Part shown: positions 18,579-26,528 of the stretch, in pieces | Layout of the letters: every line of letters starts with the position of its first letter | Position numbering within the stretch: the first letter of the stretch is position 1 | Source of the DNA: Mariniblastus sp. | GTDB lineage: Bacteria; Planctomycetota; Planctomycetia; Pirellulales; Pirellulaceae | Direction: 5' to 3' | DNA length: 64,000 nucleotides | Assembly (NCBI GenBank): GCA_022447555.1 | Contig: JAKVBF010000002.1 | Span: forward strand, 186,001 to 250,000 | Notes under the pieces: generated by a model | What the model was told of the DNA's origin: nothing | The model's input: only the letters and a program-made list of their open reading frames with translations | Databases searched by the model: none | Program-made: the position numbers and the translations under genes

Positions 18579-19303
18579 GTAAAATCAACGCGTTGTTTGT
18601 GATTTTAATTTCAGGCATCACAATTTCTTGTTTCGTCCTTAGCCACGAGATGGCCACCAAGAAGGCTGAGGCATTCTCTCCAACCAGTGAGCATAATCCC
18701 TTGAGTAATTTAGATGGCAACGCCGATCAACAAGACCCAAAAGAACAGGATCAGTCAAAAACTAAGCCAATCAAGCGAGAGCCCTATAAACCTCTCACTG
18801 ACAAAGAGCTGCGAAAAAAATTAACCAAATTGCAATACGAGGTTACGCAGAAAGAGGCAACTGAGCGACCTTGGACAAACAAATTTGACAAGCACTTCAA
18901 AGAGGGTATTTATGTCTGTATCATTTCGGGCGAACCACTTTTTTCTTCGAAAGACAAGTATGATTCGGGGTGCGGATGGCCGGCCTTCACCAAGCCGATC
19001 AATCAAAATGAATTTGAAAGCAAGACGGATTACAAACTAGGTTACGCGCGAACTGAGGTTCGGGCAAAAACGGGCAACTCTCACCTAGGCCATGTATTTT
19101 CAGACGGCCCTAAATCGGAGGGCGGGCTTCGCTTTTGCATCAACTCAGCGTCGCTGCGTTTCGTGCCCAAAGAGAAATTGGCCGAAGAGGGCTACGGCGA
19201 ATACGCTTATCTCTTTGAAGACACCAAAAAGAAGCAAGACAAGAAGGAAGACAAGAAGAACGGCACAGGCAAATCGGACAAACCCGATTCGGACGCCCCT
19301 TAA
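18575..19303 (+). CDS. msrB: Membrane-anchored/exported methionine-R-sulfoxide reductase (MsrB)
   Basis: Reduces methionine-R-sulfoxide in oxidised proteins. The ATG at 18575 overlaps the upstream stop; the GTG-frame extension to 18557 is less likely. An N-terminal hydrophobic helix ([18 protein letters not shown]) anchors or exports the protein, followed by a low-complexity acidic linker to about residue 70. The MsrB core includes [26 protein letters not shown] and [13 protein letters not shown], whose Cys is the catalytic residue. The CxxC zinc ligands of zinc MsrBs are absent ([10 protein letters not shown], and no Cys before HLGHVF), so this is the zinc-free type. The C terminus is a Lys/Asp/Gly-rich tail of about 35 residues. 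An envelope repair role is inferred from the anchor. Confidence 0.92.
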   Translation: MSKINALFVILISGITISCFVLSHEMATKKAEAFSPTSEHNPLSNLDGNADQQDPKEQDQSKTKPIKREPYKPLTDKELRKKLTKLQYEVTQKEATERPWTNKFDKHFKEGIYVCIISGEPLFSSKDKYDSGCGWPAFTKPINQNEFESKTDYKLGYARTEVRAKTGNSHLGHVFSDGPKSEGGLRFCINSASLRFVPKEKLAEEGYGEYAYLFEDTKKKQDKKEDKKNGTGKSDKPDSDAP

Positions 19304-19347
19304 AGAGAGTGACGCTTTTCTTCAAGCTTGCTCGACTCAAACAACAA

Positions 19348-19372
19348 ACCCGGTTTCTAAGAGGAACCGGGT
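19348..19372. terminator. Bidirectional terminator hairpin between msrB and the MOSC gene
   Basis: Stem ACCCGGTT (19348-19355) pairs with AACCGGGT (19365-19372), extendable by two pairs inward. T-rich sequence follows on both strands (AGTTT on plus, TTTGTTGTTT on minus). It lies between two convergent genes. Confidence 0.65.
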
Positions 19373-19375
19373 AGT

Positions 19376-19900
19376 TTAACTCTCATCGTTTACTTCAGGG
19401 CGGAGAGCTACCTGTGAATCTGCTTTCTGGGGATGTAGCAGTACAGCGTCACCGAGTTTCACCCAACCCGATTGAACCACCCGGGCGGTAATCCCTCCAT
19501 GCCCACGCATCGCGTTGTAACCACCAGGTCCCAGATTTTCTTCCATTCGGCTACATGGAGGGCAGGGGCCCGTACCGTAAAGCAGAGCGTCACCAATCCT
19601 GAACTCCTGCTGTTTCAGTGCTAGTAGGTTAATACCCCGAACAACGATATTGCGACGCAAAGCGGACGGGCAAACCGCATCAACATGCAGTAAATCACCA
19701 ACTGCCGCTAGGTGCTCGTATTGAAAAAGGGTGACTTGTCGCTTAGCCCCAGGGGCCGATCTAAAATGATCTCCGACGACTCCCTGTTCCCTATCCAGTT
19801 GAACCGTTTCGACTTCACCTACAGCAACGCGTCGATCGGGGCGAATACCGAGCCAAACAACGGCTCCAACTTGAGGAAGTGAGTTCAGCAGTTCTTTCAT
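19376..19900 (-). CDS. MOSC domain-containing protein
   Basis: Stand-alone MOSC (molybdenum cofactor sulfurase C-terminal) domain, a beta-barrel found in sulfur-carrier and Moco-dependent enzymes such as YiiM. Recognised pieces: AVGEVETVQL, the GDHFRSAPGAKRQVTL loop, SALRRNIVVRGINLL, and GTGPCPPCSRMEENLGPGG followed by AMRGHGGITARV. The single conserved cysteine region (GPCPPCSRME) is where MOSC proteins carry their sulfur-relay Cys. The ATG at 19900 is preferred over a TTG at 19909, since an AAGGG lies at about the right distance. The partner enzyme is not next to it; the only molybdopterin-type protein in the window is at 42 kb. Confidence 0.85.
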   Translation of the reverse strand: MKELLNSLPQVGAVVWLGIRPDRRVAVGEVETVQLDREQGVVGDHFRSAPGAKRQVTLFQYEHLAAVGDLLHVDAVCPSALRRNIVVRGINLLALKQQEFRIGDALLYGTGPCPPCSRMEENLGPGGYNAMRGHGGITARVVQSGWVKLGDAVLLHPQKADSQVALRPEVNDES

Positions 19901-20209
19901 CACGAGCAACCCTTAGCTTGACCAAACCACCGCACAATCTAACGAAAAATCTTCTGCGGCAAAACATCTCCCGCACGTAGTGTCCCAAGATGGGCCTGAT
20001 TATACGACATGCGGAAATCGGAAGCTTTTGACCCCTCCAATCAGTCTGGCGATTGGGCCCTTAAACGACAAAACTCCATCACTTTCTGAGGCATGCTCGG
20101 TCTACTTCACCAAACACAACGCTTAACGCAACATAGCGATCAGCTCAGGATTGATTGAGGGCCAACCGATTCCCCTATTTTCTCGGGTCATACTTACACA
20201 AAGCAGAAA

Positions 20210-20241
20210 ATCATCCTGTTCTTCGATCATCCTGTTCTTCG
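20210..20241. repeat. Perfect 16-bp tandem duplication
   Basis: ATCATCCTGTTCTTCG occurs twice in direct succession (20210-20225 and 20226-20241) with no mismatch. It lies in a gene-free spacer. Confidence 0.9.
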
Positions 20242-20285
20242 TCTGCCAGAAGGACAGCCAATTTCCATTAGGAACCAAGCCATAA

Positions 20286-20317
20286 TGGGTGGCCTACAAC
20301 TTGGGTGGCCTACAACG
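20286..20317. repeat. 16-bp tandem duplication, one mismatch
   Basis: TGGGTGGCCTACAACT at 20286-20301 is followed at once by TGGGTGGCCTACAACG at 20302-20317 (15 of 16 identical). It is 45 bp after another 16-bp duplication of unrelated sequence. Confidence 0.9.
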
Positions 20318-20439
20318 TGAGTCCAAAGTTGAAAAACCCGGCGATTGGACACGTTAATAGCTAACTGAGGTGAAAAAACCAAGAAATGAGATTCTGAAGA
20401 TCCACCGCAGCACTAAGCTTTTAAAAAAATTTAATATTT

Positions 20440-20476
20440 TTGACATAATCTCTTGTGAGAAATAATTCCGCATAAT
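20440..20476 (+). promoter_or_regulatory. Candidate sigma70-type promoter of the DUF1559 gene
   Basis: A perfect TTGACA (20440-20445) is followed by AATAAT (20461-20466, 15-base spacer) and CATAATAT further on (20471-20478). Spacing is not ideal for either, so the -10 assignment is uncertain. The setting (AT-rich, about 80 bp before an isolated gene) favours a promoter. Confidence 0.35.
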
Positions 20477-20547
20477 ATAAACGAGTATTGCAATTGAGAC
20501 TCAGTATCAACAAACACCAAGAAGATATAAAAAAAGGTTAATATATT

Positions 20548-21588
20548 ATGAAGAAAAAAGGTTTTACACTCGTAGAGTTACTCGTGGTGATTGCCATTAT
20601 CGGCATCCTGATTGGAATGCTTTTACCGGCCGTACAAGCGGTTCGCGAGGCAGCTCGCCGTACAGCATGTCTTAACAAAGTTCGTCAAATCACTTTGGCG
20701 ATGCACAATTACCAGAGTGCACTCTCCCAATTTCCAGCCGCCTCTTTGTACCCGACTCAAAATGCAGATGGAACGCCCATCGATTCGGCAACTAGCCTCA
20801 ATGGTTGGTCAGCTCAAGTTCAGATCCTGCCCTACCTTGAGCAAGCAAACTTGAATTCAGTCATCAACTTTAAAATCGGCTACAAAGAACATCCACTGGT
20901 AAATATCAATGGAGCCTCAGCAATGATTTCACAGTTCCGAATTGATACCTACTTGTGCCCCAGTGAAGTCAGGGACGAGCAACGAGTCTCTGGCAGCACG
21001 CTCTACTACCCACTCAACTATGCTGTTAATGAAGGTGTTTGGTTCGTTCACAGCCCCGCAAACAACTCATATGGTCAGGGAGCCTTTGCTCCTGGTAGGC
21101 ACTGGGACATGAACCAATTCACAAGTGGCGACGGTTCAAGTAACACATTGGCTCTTGCCGAAGTCAAAGCTTACACCCCATACTTCCGAAACCTCGGATC
21201 TACCACCGATCCCGGAATGCCCACTGACCCCTCTACCGTTGGTAGCATGGGTGGTGATTTCAAAACCAGCTCAGGACACACTGAATGGATTGATGGCCGA
21301 GTTCATCAAGCCGGATTCACTACAACCTTCGCGCCTAACACACAAGTCCTTTACACTCACACCGATGGAAATGTGTATGATGCTGACTGGACCAACTGGC
21401 AAGAAGGCAAGAACGGTTCAGCCGCCAATCCAACTTGGGCAGCTGTAACCTCTCGAAGCTATCACCCAGGGGGTGTCAGCACGGCACGCATGGACGGATC
21501 GACTGGATTCGTACGTGATTCGATCGACTTGCTCACCTGGCGAGCGTTGTCAACTCGCAACGGCGGTGAGGTAATCACCGAAGACTAA
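20548..21588 (+). CDS. DUF1559 pseudopilin-like protein with class III prepilin leader
   Basis: Planctomycete-specific surface protein family. The N terminus MKKKGFTLVELLVVIAIIGI is a prepilin peptidase site (cut after Gly5, Phe+1, Glu+5) followed by the hydrophobic assembly helix. Next is the family signature AAVQAVREAARRTACLNKVRQ-type helix, in which AVREAARR and CLNKVRQI are recognisable. The DUF1559 globular domain fills the rest, ending in the usual YHPGGVSTARMDGS motif, where the closing His-Pro-Gly-Gly region is conserved. At 346 residues it is typical. Such proteins are presumed components of type II secretion-like or pseudopilus fibres; the exact role is unknown. It is monocistronic: a candidate promoter lies upstream and a strong intrinsic terminator downstream. 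Confidence 0.93.
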   Translation: MKKKGFTLVELLVVIAIIGILIGMLLPAVQAVREAARRTACLNKVRQITLAMHNYQSALSQFPAASLYPTQNADGTPIDSATSLNGWSAQVQILPYLEQANLNSVINFKIGYKEHPLVNINGASAMISQFRIDTYLCPSEVRDEQRVSGSTLYYPLNYAVNEGVWFVHSPANNSYGQGAFAPGRHWDMNQFTSGDGSSNTLALAEVKAYTPYFRNLGSTTDPGMPTDPSTVGSMGGDFKTSSGHTEWIDGRVHQAGFTTTFAPNTQVLYTHTDGNVYDADWTNWQEGKNGSAANPTWAAVTSRSYHPGGVSTARMDGSTGFVRDSIDLLTWRALSTRNGGEVITED

Positions 21589-21724
21589 TTTAGTGCTGAA
21601 TTCAAATAACTCGTTTCTCCCGATTCGTTTTGAATTCAACAACTGCTTTAAATCGAAGCCCCTGTGTAATCATTCTAATTACCCTAATTCGGTTTAAAAA
21701 AAAGCTCATTTTGGTTATGATGAC

Positions 21725-21758
21725 ACGCGACGTCGGACTCACCGACGTCGCGTTTTTT
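21725..21758 (+). terminator. Strong rho-independent terminator
   Basis: Stem CGCGACGTCGG (21726-21736) pairs perfectly with CCGACGTCGCG (21742-21752) around a 5-base loop and is followed by T6 (21753-21758). It ends the DUF1559 transcript. Confidence 0.9.
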
Positions 21759-21793
21759 AATTCCACAGCATTCACAACCAGAGGGCGTATCCA

Positions 21794-22714
21794 TTGGCTA
21801 TCGAATCCACCAAATCGATATGGAAAGACGGTAAGCTCATACCTTGGGAAGAGGCGACGGTCCATGTCTTAGCTCATGCGATGCACTACGGCACCAGCGT
21901 TTTTGAGGGGATTCGATGCTACAAGACAAATACAGGTCGTGCGATATTCCGACTCGAAGCTCATATCAAGCGCCTGATCGATTCTGCAAAAATATACCGA
22001 TTCCCCGTCAGCTTTGACGAACAGGAACTCGCACAGGCCTGTCGAGATGTTATCACAGACAACGAACTGGAAAGCGCTTACATCCGCCCATTGATCTACC
22101 ATGGATTTGGTACGTTGGCCGTCTTGCCTCCGGCTGACGCGGCAACCGAGGTGATCATTGCCGCCGTCAAATTCGGTGCCTATTTAGGAGAAGATGGTCT
22201 GAAAAATGGCATTGATGTTTGTGTCTCGACATGGAGCCGAATGACCAGCGCCTCCAACCCGGTTTTATCCAAAGCGGGCGGCCATTACCTCAACTCCCAA
22301 CTCGTTGCCAGCGACGCCCGACGCAACGGATACACCGAGGCGATCGTGGTCAATAACGGACTGATCAGCGAAGGTTCGGCAGAAAATATTTTCATCGTTC
22401 GAGATGGAGTGATCTACACCCCTCCGTTGGCAGCCGCCATCCTCGGGGGCATCACTCGTGATTCGGTAATCCAGATCGCCAAGACACAAGGGTTAGAAGT
22501 CCGTGAACAAGCACTCCCTAGAGATCTACTCTATCTAGCCGATGAAATTTTCTTAACGGGGACGGCCGCAGAAATCACGCCTGTGAGAAGTGTTGACGAC
22601 ATTCCGGTGGGGACCGGTAAACCGGGCCCCATCACCCAATCCCTGCAGGCTTCCTTTTTCGGTCTATTTGATGGCTCAACTCCTGATCAATGGGGATGGC
22701 TAGACTCGCTTTAA
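21794..22714 (+). CDS. ilvE: Branched-chain amino acid aminotransferase (IlvE)
   Basis: Fold-type IV PLP enzyme that transfers the amino group between glutamate and the keto acids of Leu, Ile and Val. It carries the family's IWKDGKLIPWEEATVHVLAH, HYGTSVFEGIRCY and IRPLIYHG motifs. The Schiff-base lysine is in PVLSKAGGHYLNSQL, and the substrate/PLP segment is ISEGSAENIFIVRDG then GGITRDSVI. The final GTAAEITPVRSVDDIPVGTG is characteristic of IlvE rather than D-amino-acid transaminases. The start is TTG at 21794. The length of 306 residues matches the family. It is 35 bp after the terminator of the previous gene and stands as an independent unit. Confidence 0.95.
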   Translation: MAIESTKSIWKDGKLIPWEEATVHVLAHAMHYGTSVFEGIRCYKTNTGRAIFRLEAHIKRLIDSAKIYRFPVSFDEQELAQACRDVITDNELESAYIRPLIYHGFGTLAVLPPADAATEVIIAAVKFGAYLGEDGLKNGIDVCVSTWSRMTSASNPVLSKAGGHYLNSQLVASDARRNGYTEAIVVNNGLISEGSAENIFIVRDGVIYTPPLAAAILGGITRDSVIQIAKTQGLEVREQALPRDLLYLADEIFLTGTAAEITPVRSVDDIPVGTGKPGPITQSLQASFFGLFDGSTPDQWGWLDSL

Positions 22715-23013
22715 ACTGCTTTGAACGCCGTGAAATGTGTGACACGCTACATCCTTCTTTTCAACATACCCAAATAATAACGACGCTACCTGCTTTTCTC
22801 GAGCTTATCGTCACAGCGAACCCGGCTTGTTAAAACCGCTCGCTACTTGCGATTTACGCGTTTTTATGCCATATTCCTTGGAACTCTAGTTCGCAACCGG
22901 ATACTTGAAGAAGGTCGTGAACGGGTCTGCTAAGGCAACTGGCCCCACGCCAAAAACGAGACTTCAGGTAATAGTGTTTCCAAACCAGTTCGAATTACAC
23001 CGCGGGAGACAAA

Positions 23014-23751
23014 ATGCGTATTTGGCCAGCCATTGATATTCGTGGTGGCAAGTGTGTCCGACTCGCGCAGGGTGATTACCAACAAGAAACAATCTATGGC
23101 GACAATCCGGCCGATATGGCCCACCGCTGGATTGCCGAAGGTGCAACCGGATTGCACATAGTTGATTTGGATGGAGCCCGTGATGGTTTGAACCCTGACG
23201 GTAGTAGTCCCAACCGAGAGGCCCTTGCCCGAATCACAAGAGAAGTTTCCGTCGATCTCCAAATTGGAGGAGGGATACGTGAAGAATCGACTATCGAAGA
23301 TTACCTAGAAATGGGAATCAATCGTTTGGTGATTGGGACGCGCGCGCTGACAGACCCCGAGTGGTCAACCCGAATGATTGAAAAATTTCCAGGCCATCTC
23401 ATTATTGGCATCGACGCGAGGCAGGGACGGGTAGCCACCAATGGCTGGTTGAAAACATCAGAAACAACAGCCATACAGCATGCAAAACACTTTTCAGAAC
23501 AAGCCATTGCTGGAATTATCTACACGGACATTTCTAAAGATGGAATGTTGAAAGGTCCTAATCTAGTCGGAATGAAAGAGATGGCGGAGGCTGTATCGAG
23601 CCCCATCATCGCCTCGGGTGGAGTGACCACCGCCAGTGACATCGTCGAACTAGCCCAGATGAACTTATCGGGCGCGATCATTGGAAGAACTTTGTACGAA
23701 GGTTTCCTGACCCTGACCGATGCACTTGAAGCTGCTCAAGCTCCCGTTTAA
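23014..23751 (+). CDS. hisA: Phosphoribosylformimino-AICAR phosphate isomerase (HisA)
   Basis: (beta/alpha)8 barrel of histidine biosynthesis that catalyses the Amadori rearrangement of ProFAR to PRFAR. The catalytic aspartates are visible in IWPAIDIRGGKCVRLAQG and in the second half at IIYTDISKDGMLKGPN. The two phosphate-binding loops are LQIGGGIREEST and IASGGVTTASD. The 245-residue length is exact for the family. No other his gene is adjacent. About 300 bp without a gene lies upstream, holding no strong motif. Confidence 0.95.
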   Translation: MRIWPAIDIRGGKCVRLAQGDYQQETIYGDNPADMAHRWIAEGATGLHIVDLDGARDGLNPDGSSPNREALARITREVSVDLQIGGGIREESTIEDYLEMGINRLVIGTRALTDPEWSTRMIEKFPGHLIIGIDARQGRVATNGWLKTSETTAIQHAKHFSEQAIAGIIYTDISKDGMLKGPNLVGMKEMAEAVSSPIIASGGVTTASDIVELAQMNLSGAIIGRTLYEGFLTLTDALEAAQAPV

Positions 23752-24322
23752 GAACGACCGAGTCGGGCTCATTCGAAGAACCCCAACATCTTATAATTTT
23801 TTCCATAAATCTTATCTCCGAAGCCAAATCGCGAGACGACGAAGAGGTGGCTCAACAGCCTTATTCAATCGCCATCTAAACCCTGAAATGCATAGGAGTA
23901 AATCCGTTTTCGTAAGCGTTAACGGTGTCGAAATTAACACTCAGATAGAAGAAAAATCTGTTAACGGACCTGCCTTCCTTGGCCGTATTGCTGTATTTCG
24001 AAAAGGTTTAACATCGTTTAATGCCAAACTAATCTTGAACAAGATGCACGATCAATTTATCGAGGATTCTCTAAATACCGGATTGAAGACATCTTCATTA
24101 TCACACAATGGACGTTACCTCCGCTTATTTTTCCACTACAGGAGTATAAGATTAAGGTCAGCTTTGCTGAGAAGCTGTTCAGGTCCCTTGTAATCCCCCC
24201 AGATTCTCAGTAGCTGTTCCCAAAGTGCAATCACATCGGGGAAATTGAGGTAGATAGCAAAACACTATGGGCCTCAAAGAGTAGGATCAAGTTGATGTAA
24301 CGCTCTGCCCGATTTACTGGAG
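23752..24322. other. 571-bp gene-free region between hisA and cysE
   Basis: An open frame crosses this span from inside hisA (23720-24193), but its product has no recognisable domain and a skewed composition, and its start lies within hisA. I treat the span as non-coding. No hairpin, repeat or RNA gene was recognised. Confidence 0.5.
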
Positions 24323-25339
24323 ATGATGAACAGTTTTGCAATGAAAATTGAACCTTCTCATATTGGCGCCATCAGAGAACTGGCAGATCGACTAACCTGC
24401 GAGCTGGCTTCGACACATCCCAAAGTCACGCGGGTCGAAAACAATCCGATCCCCAAAAGGGACGTGCTGGTGTCGGTGATCGAAGATCTGAAATCCATTT
24501 TGTTTCCGGGTTTCCTCCAAACAGAAAAAGGGAGCGGTAACGATCTCCATCGATTTTTGGAAATCCGCTTACAGGATGTGGCCAAACGCCTCTCCGGACT
24601 CATATCGCAATCACTCGTGCTCGATCGTCGATTTGCCCATTCCGAGAACCGGGACTCTGATTTCGTTGAAACAGCCATCCTCCCAAGCGACCATCGTTTG
24701 CTGGAGCAGGGTCAAGCGCTGGCTTTCCAGTTTTTAGACGGACTGCCCGCAATCAGATCAAGCTTAGCAACTGATGTTCGCGCGACCTTTGATGGAGACC
24801 CCGCCTGCAACAACCTTTTCGAAGTGGTCCTCTGCTACCCAGGGTTAATGGCGATTACGGTCCATCGCCTCGCGCACCAATTACACAAACTTAATATCCC
24901 ATTCCTTCCCCGAATGATGGCCGAGTGGACACACGGTGAAACCGGAATTGATATTCACCCCGGAGCTGTAATTGGCGATCATTTTTTCATCGACCACGGA
25001 ACCGGAGTCGTGGTCGGTGAAACCTGCGTGATTGGTCAGAACGTCAAGATCTATCAAGGGGTTACTTTGGGCGCATTGAGTTTCCCCAAAGACGACCAAG
25101 GTCAACTCATACGAACCCAAAAACGCCACCCTACCATTGAAGACAATGTGGTCATCTATGCCAATTCAACCATCTTGGGAGGTGGCACCGTTGTGGGCCA
25201 TGATTCGGTCATTGGATCGAGTGTCTGGTTGACCAGTAGTGTCGAACCCTTCACAACCGTCGTGATGGAAAAACCGAGCCTTCGAATGAGAAGTGACAAC
25301 CCCGGTGAATTTGAAAGTCCATTGGACTATCAAATCTAG
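24323..25339 (+). CDS. cysE: Serine O-acetyltransferase (CysE)
   Basis: Makes O-acetylserine from serine and acetyl-CoA, the carbon skeleton for cysteine. The N-terminal half is the helical SAT domain (DLHRFLEIRLQDVAKRL, DVRATFDGDPACNNL and VVLCYPGLMAITVHRLAHQL). The C-terminal half is a left-handed beta-helix: GIDIHPGAVIGDHFFIDHGT, GVVVGETCVIGQNVKIYQG, VTLGALSFPK, RHPTIEDNVVIYANSTILGG. The catalytic His/Asp pair is in the FIDHGTGVV region. Adjacent starts at 24323, 24326 and 24341 compete; GGAG sits just before 24323. At 338 residues it belongs to the longer SAT type (EpsC-like). It has no C-terminal Ile-rich feedback tail like E. coli CysE, ending DYQI. Confidence 0.93.
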   Translation: MMNSFAMKIEPSHIGAIRELADRLTCELASTHPKVTRVENNPIPKRDVLVSVIEDLKSILFPGFLQTEKGSGNDLHRFLEIRLQDVAKRLSGLISQSLVLDRRFAHSENRDSDFVETAILPSDHRLLEQGQALAFQFLDGLPAIRSSLATDVRATFDGDPACNNLFEVVLCYPGLMAITVHRLAHQLHKLNIPFLPRMMAEWTHGETGIDIHPGAVIGDHFFIDHGTGVVVGETCVIGQNVKIYQGVTLGALSFPKDDQGQLIRTQKRHPTIEDNVVIYANSTILGGGTVVGHDSVIGSSVWLTSSVEPFTTVVMEKPSLRMRSDNPGEFESPLDYQI

Positions 25340-25658
25340 ACCATTCCATTGGGTCTTTATGCCGGAATTTTAAAGCTGATCAGACCAACCGCTCCCTCTG
25401 CCACTGTGTAAAGCCCGCGGTTTTTAGGCAAACACACTCAACCTTGAAACGTCAATCGGCTTGCGTCATTCGACTTCAAAACGGATCTTCGTTACCGACG
25501 GCTGGATGAATCGCCGCTATCCACGCATAGAAAATCGCCACTTCATAACCCTGCATTCGCCCGTCTGACGTTCAACTCACGCAATTATTAATATTGCCGG
25601 ATTCTTCCATTACTGAGAAACTAAGAGAATCACTCACTCTCACTATGGACTCAAGAAT
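25340..25658. other. 319-bp gene-free spacer
   Basis: No reading frame, hairpin, repeat or RNA gene was recognised between cysE and the sulfotransferase. Confidence 0.5.
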
Positions 25659-26528
25659 ATGCGTGACGTTTGGCTACACGTGCATGTACCCAAAGCCGGT
25701 GGATCCACACTGCGACAACTAATGAATCGCAACTTTGGCGATGGGTATTACAACTCGAATTCATTACTTGAAACCAAGCAGTACACATTTGACGATGTCA
25801 GTGAGATTGTTCGATGTCATCCTTGGGTGAACTGCATGAGTGACCACAAGTTATCTCTGGATCTGCCCTATGCTCATGAACATGCAAAAGTCCATGCGAT
25901 TTGCTTTGTTCGCGATCCGATCGAACGTTTTATCTCTCGTTATTTCTTTCATCGAAACTTCGAGGAAGTCAACTGCATCGCTCAGCGAATGTCATTTCGA
26001 GAGTTTGCCGATGCCGAGTTGGTTCAACAATACGTGCACCCCCAAACCAACAGCCAAATCTACTTTTTAAACGGCGGTGTCGACTCTACCAACATGTCCA
26101 TTATCAATGCTGCCGTAGATACTGGACGCGTCCTACTTTTCCCTATTGAACGATTCGATGAGGCCTGCGCCTGCATTGAACGTATGTTTCCTACTACGTT
26201 TTCAGATCTATCGTATGTCCGCGCCAACGTATCCAAAAAAGATACGAAAATCAGTGATGCTGATCGCGATTTTGCTAGGCAATACCTGACGCAAGATTTT
26301 CCAGTATACGAGCTAGCTCAGCGGCAACTCGACGCGGCAATGAATAAGGCATTTTACTCACCCGACGATCGGGAAAGCGCTCTGGTCGGATTCAAGGACC
26401 GGTGCAGTCGCCGGTACCATAATTTCCACCCACCTCGCGCAGAGGGCGAACCGCTCCCCGAGTATGCAAAAAATGCTGATGATCCGGCCGCGTCATCCTC
26501 CAACCGAAACCGCAAAAGTAAGAATTAG
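25659..26528 (+). CDS. Sulfotransferase family protein (Sulfotransfer_2-like)
   Basis: PAPS-dependent sulfotransferase fold. The 5'-phosphosulfate loop is HVPKAGGSTLRQLM near the N terminus, and the 3'-phosphate segment is FVRDPIERFISRYFF at about residue 85; both are diagnostic. The Golgi-type (heparan/chondroitin-like) family is suggested by HVPKxGGST followed by CFVRDPIERF. At 289 residues it is complete. Target could be a cell-envelope or exopolysaccharide glycan, but nothing in the sequence fixes it. The C-terminal 40 residues are charged and low in complexity. It is convergent with the large membrane protein (stops overlap by 4 bp). The sulfatase at 3 kb is unrelated in position. Confidence 0.85.
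   Translation: MRDVWLHVHVPKAGGSTLRQLMNRNFGDGYYNSNSLLETKQYTFDDVSEIVRCHPWVNCMSDHKLSLDLPYAHEHAKVHAICFVRDPIERFISRYFFHRNFEEVNCIAQRMSFREFADAELVQQYVHPQTNSQIYFLNGGVDSTNMSIINAAVDTGRVLLFPIERFDEACACIERMFPTTFSDLSYVRANVSKKDTKISDADRDFARQYLTQDFPVYELAQRQLDAAMNKAFYSPDDRESALVGFKDRCSRRYHNFHPPRAEGEPLPEYAKNADDPAASSSNRNRKSKN

Larger units (their letters stand above)
19910..20547. other. 638-bp gene-free region upstream of the pseudopilin gene
   Basis: No convincing reading frame on either strand. It contains two separate 16-bp tandem duplications (20210-20241 and 20286-20317, listed separately). The last 150 bp are AT-rich, with a TTGACA box at 20440. No RNA gene recognised. Confidence 0.6.

Noticed and set aside
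20210-20317. CRISPR-like repeat array
   Set aside because: Each unit occurs only twice, without spacers, and the two units are unrelated.
23720-24193. 157-codon plus-strand frame between hisA and cysE
   Set aside because: It starts inside hisA, has no recognisable domain and shows no SD; composition fits a chance frame.
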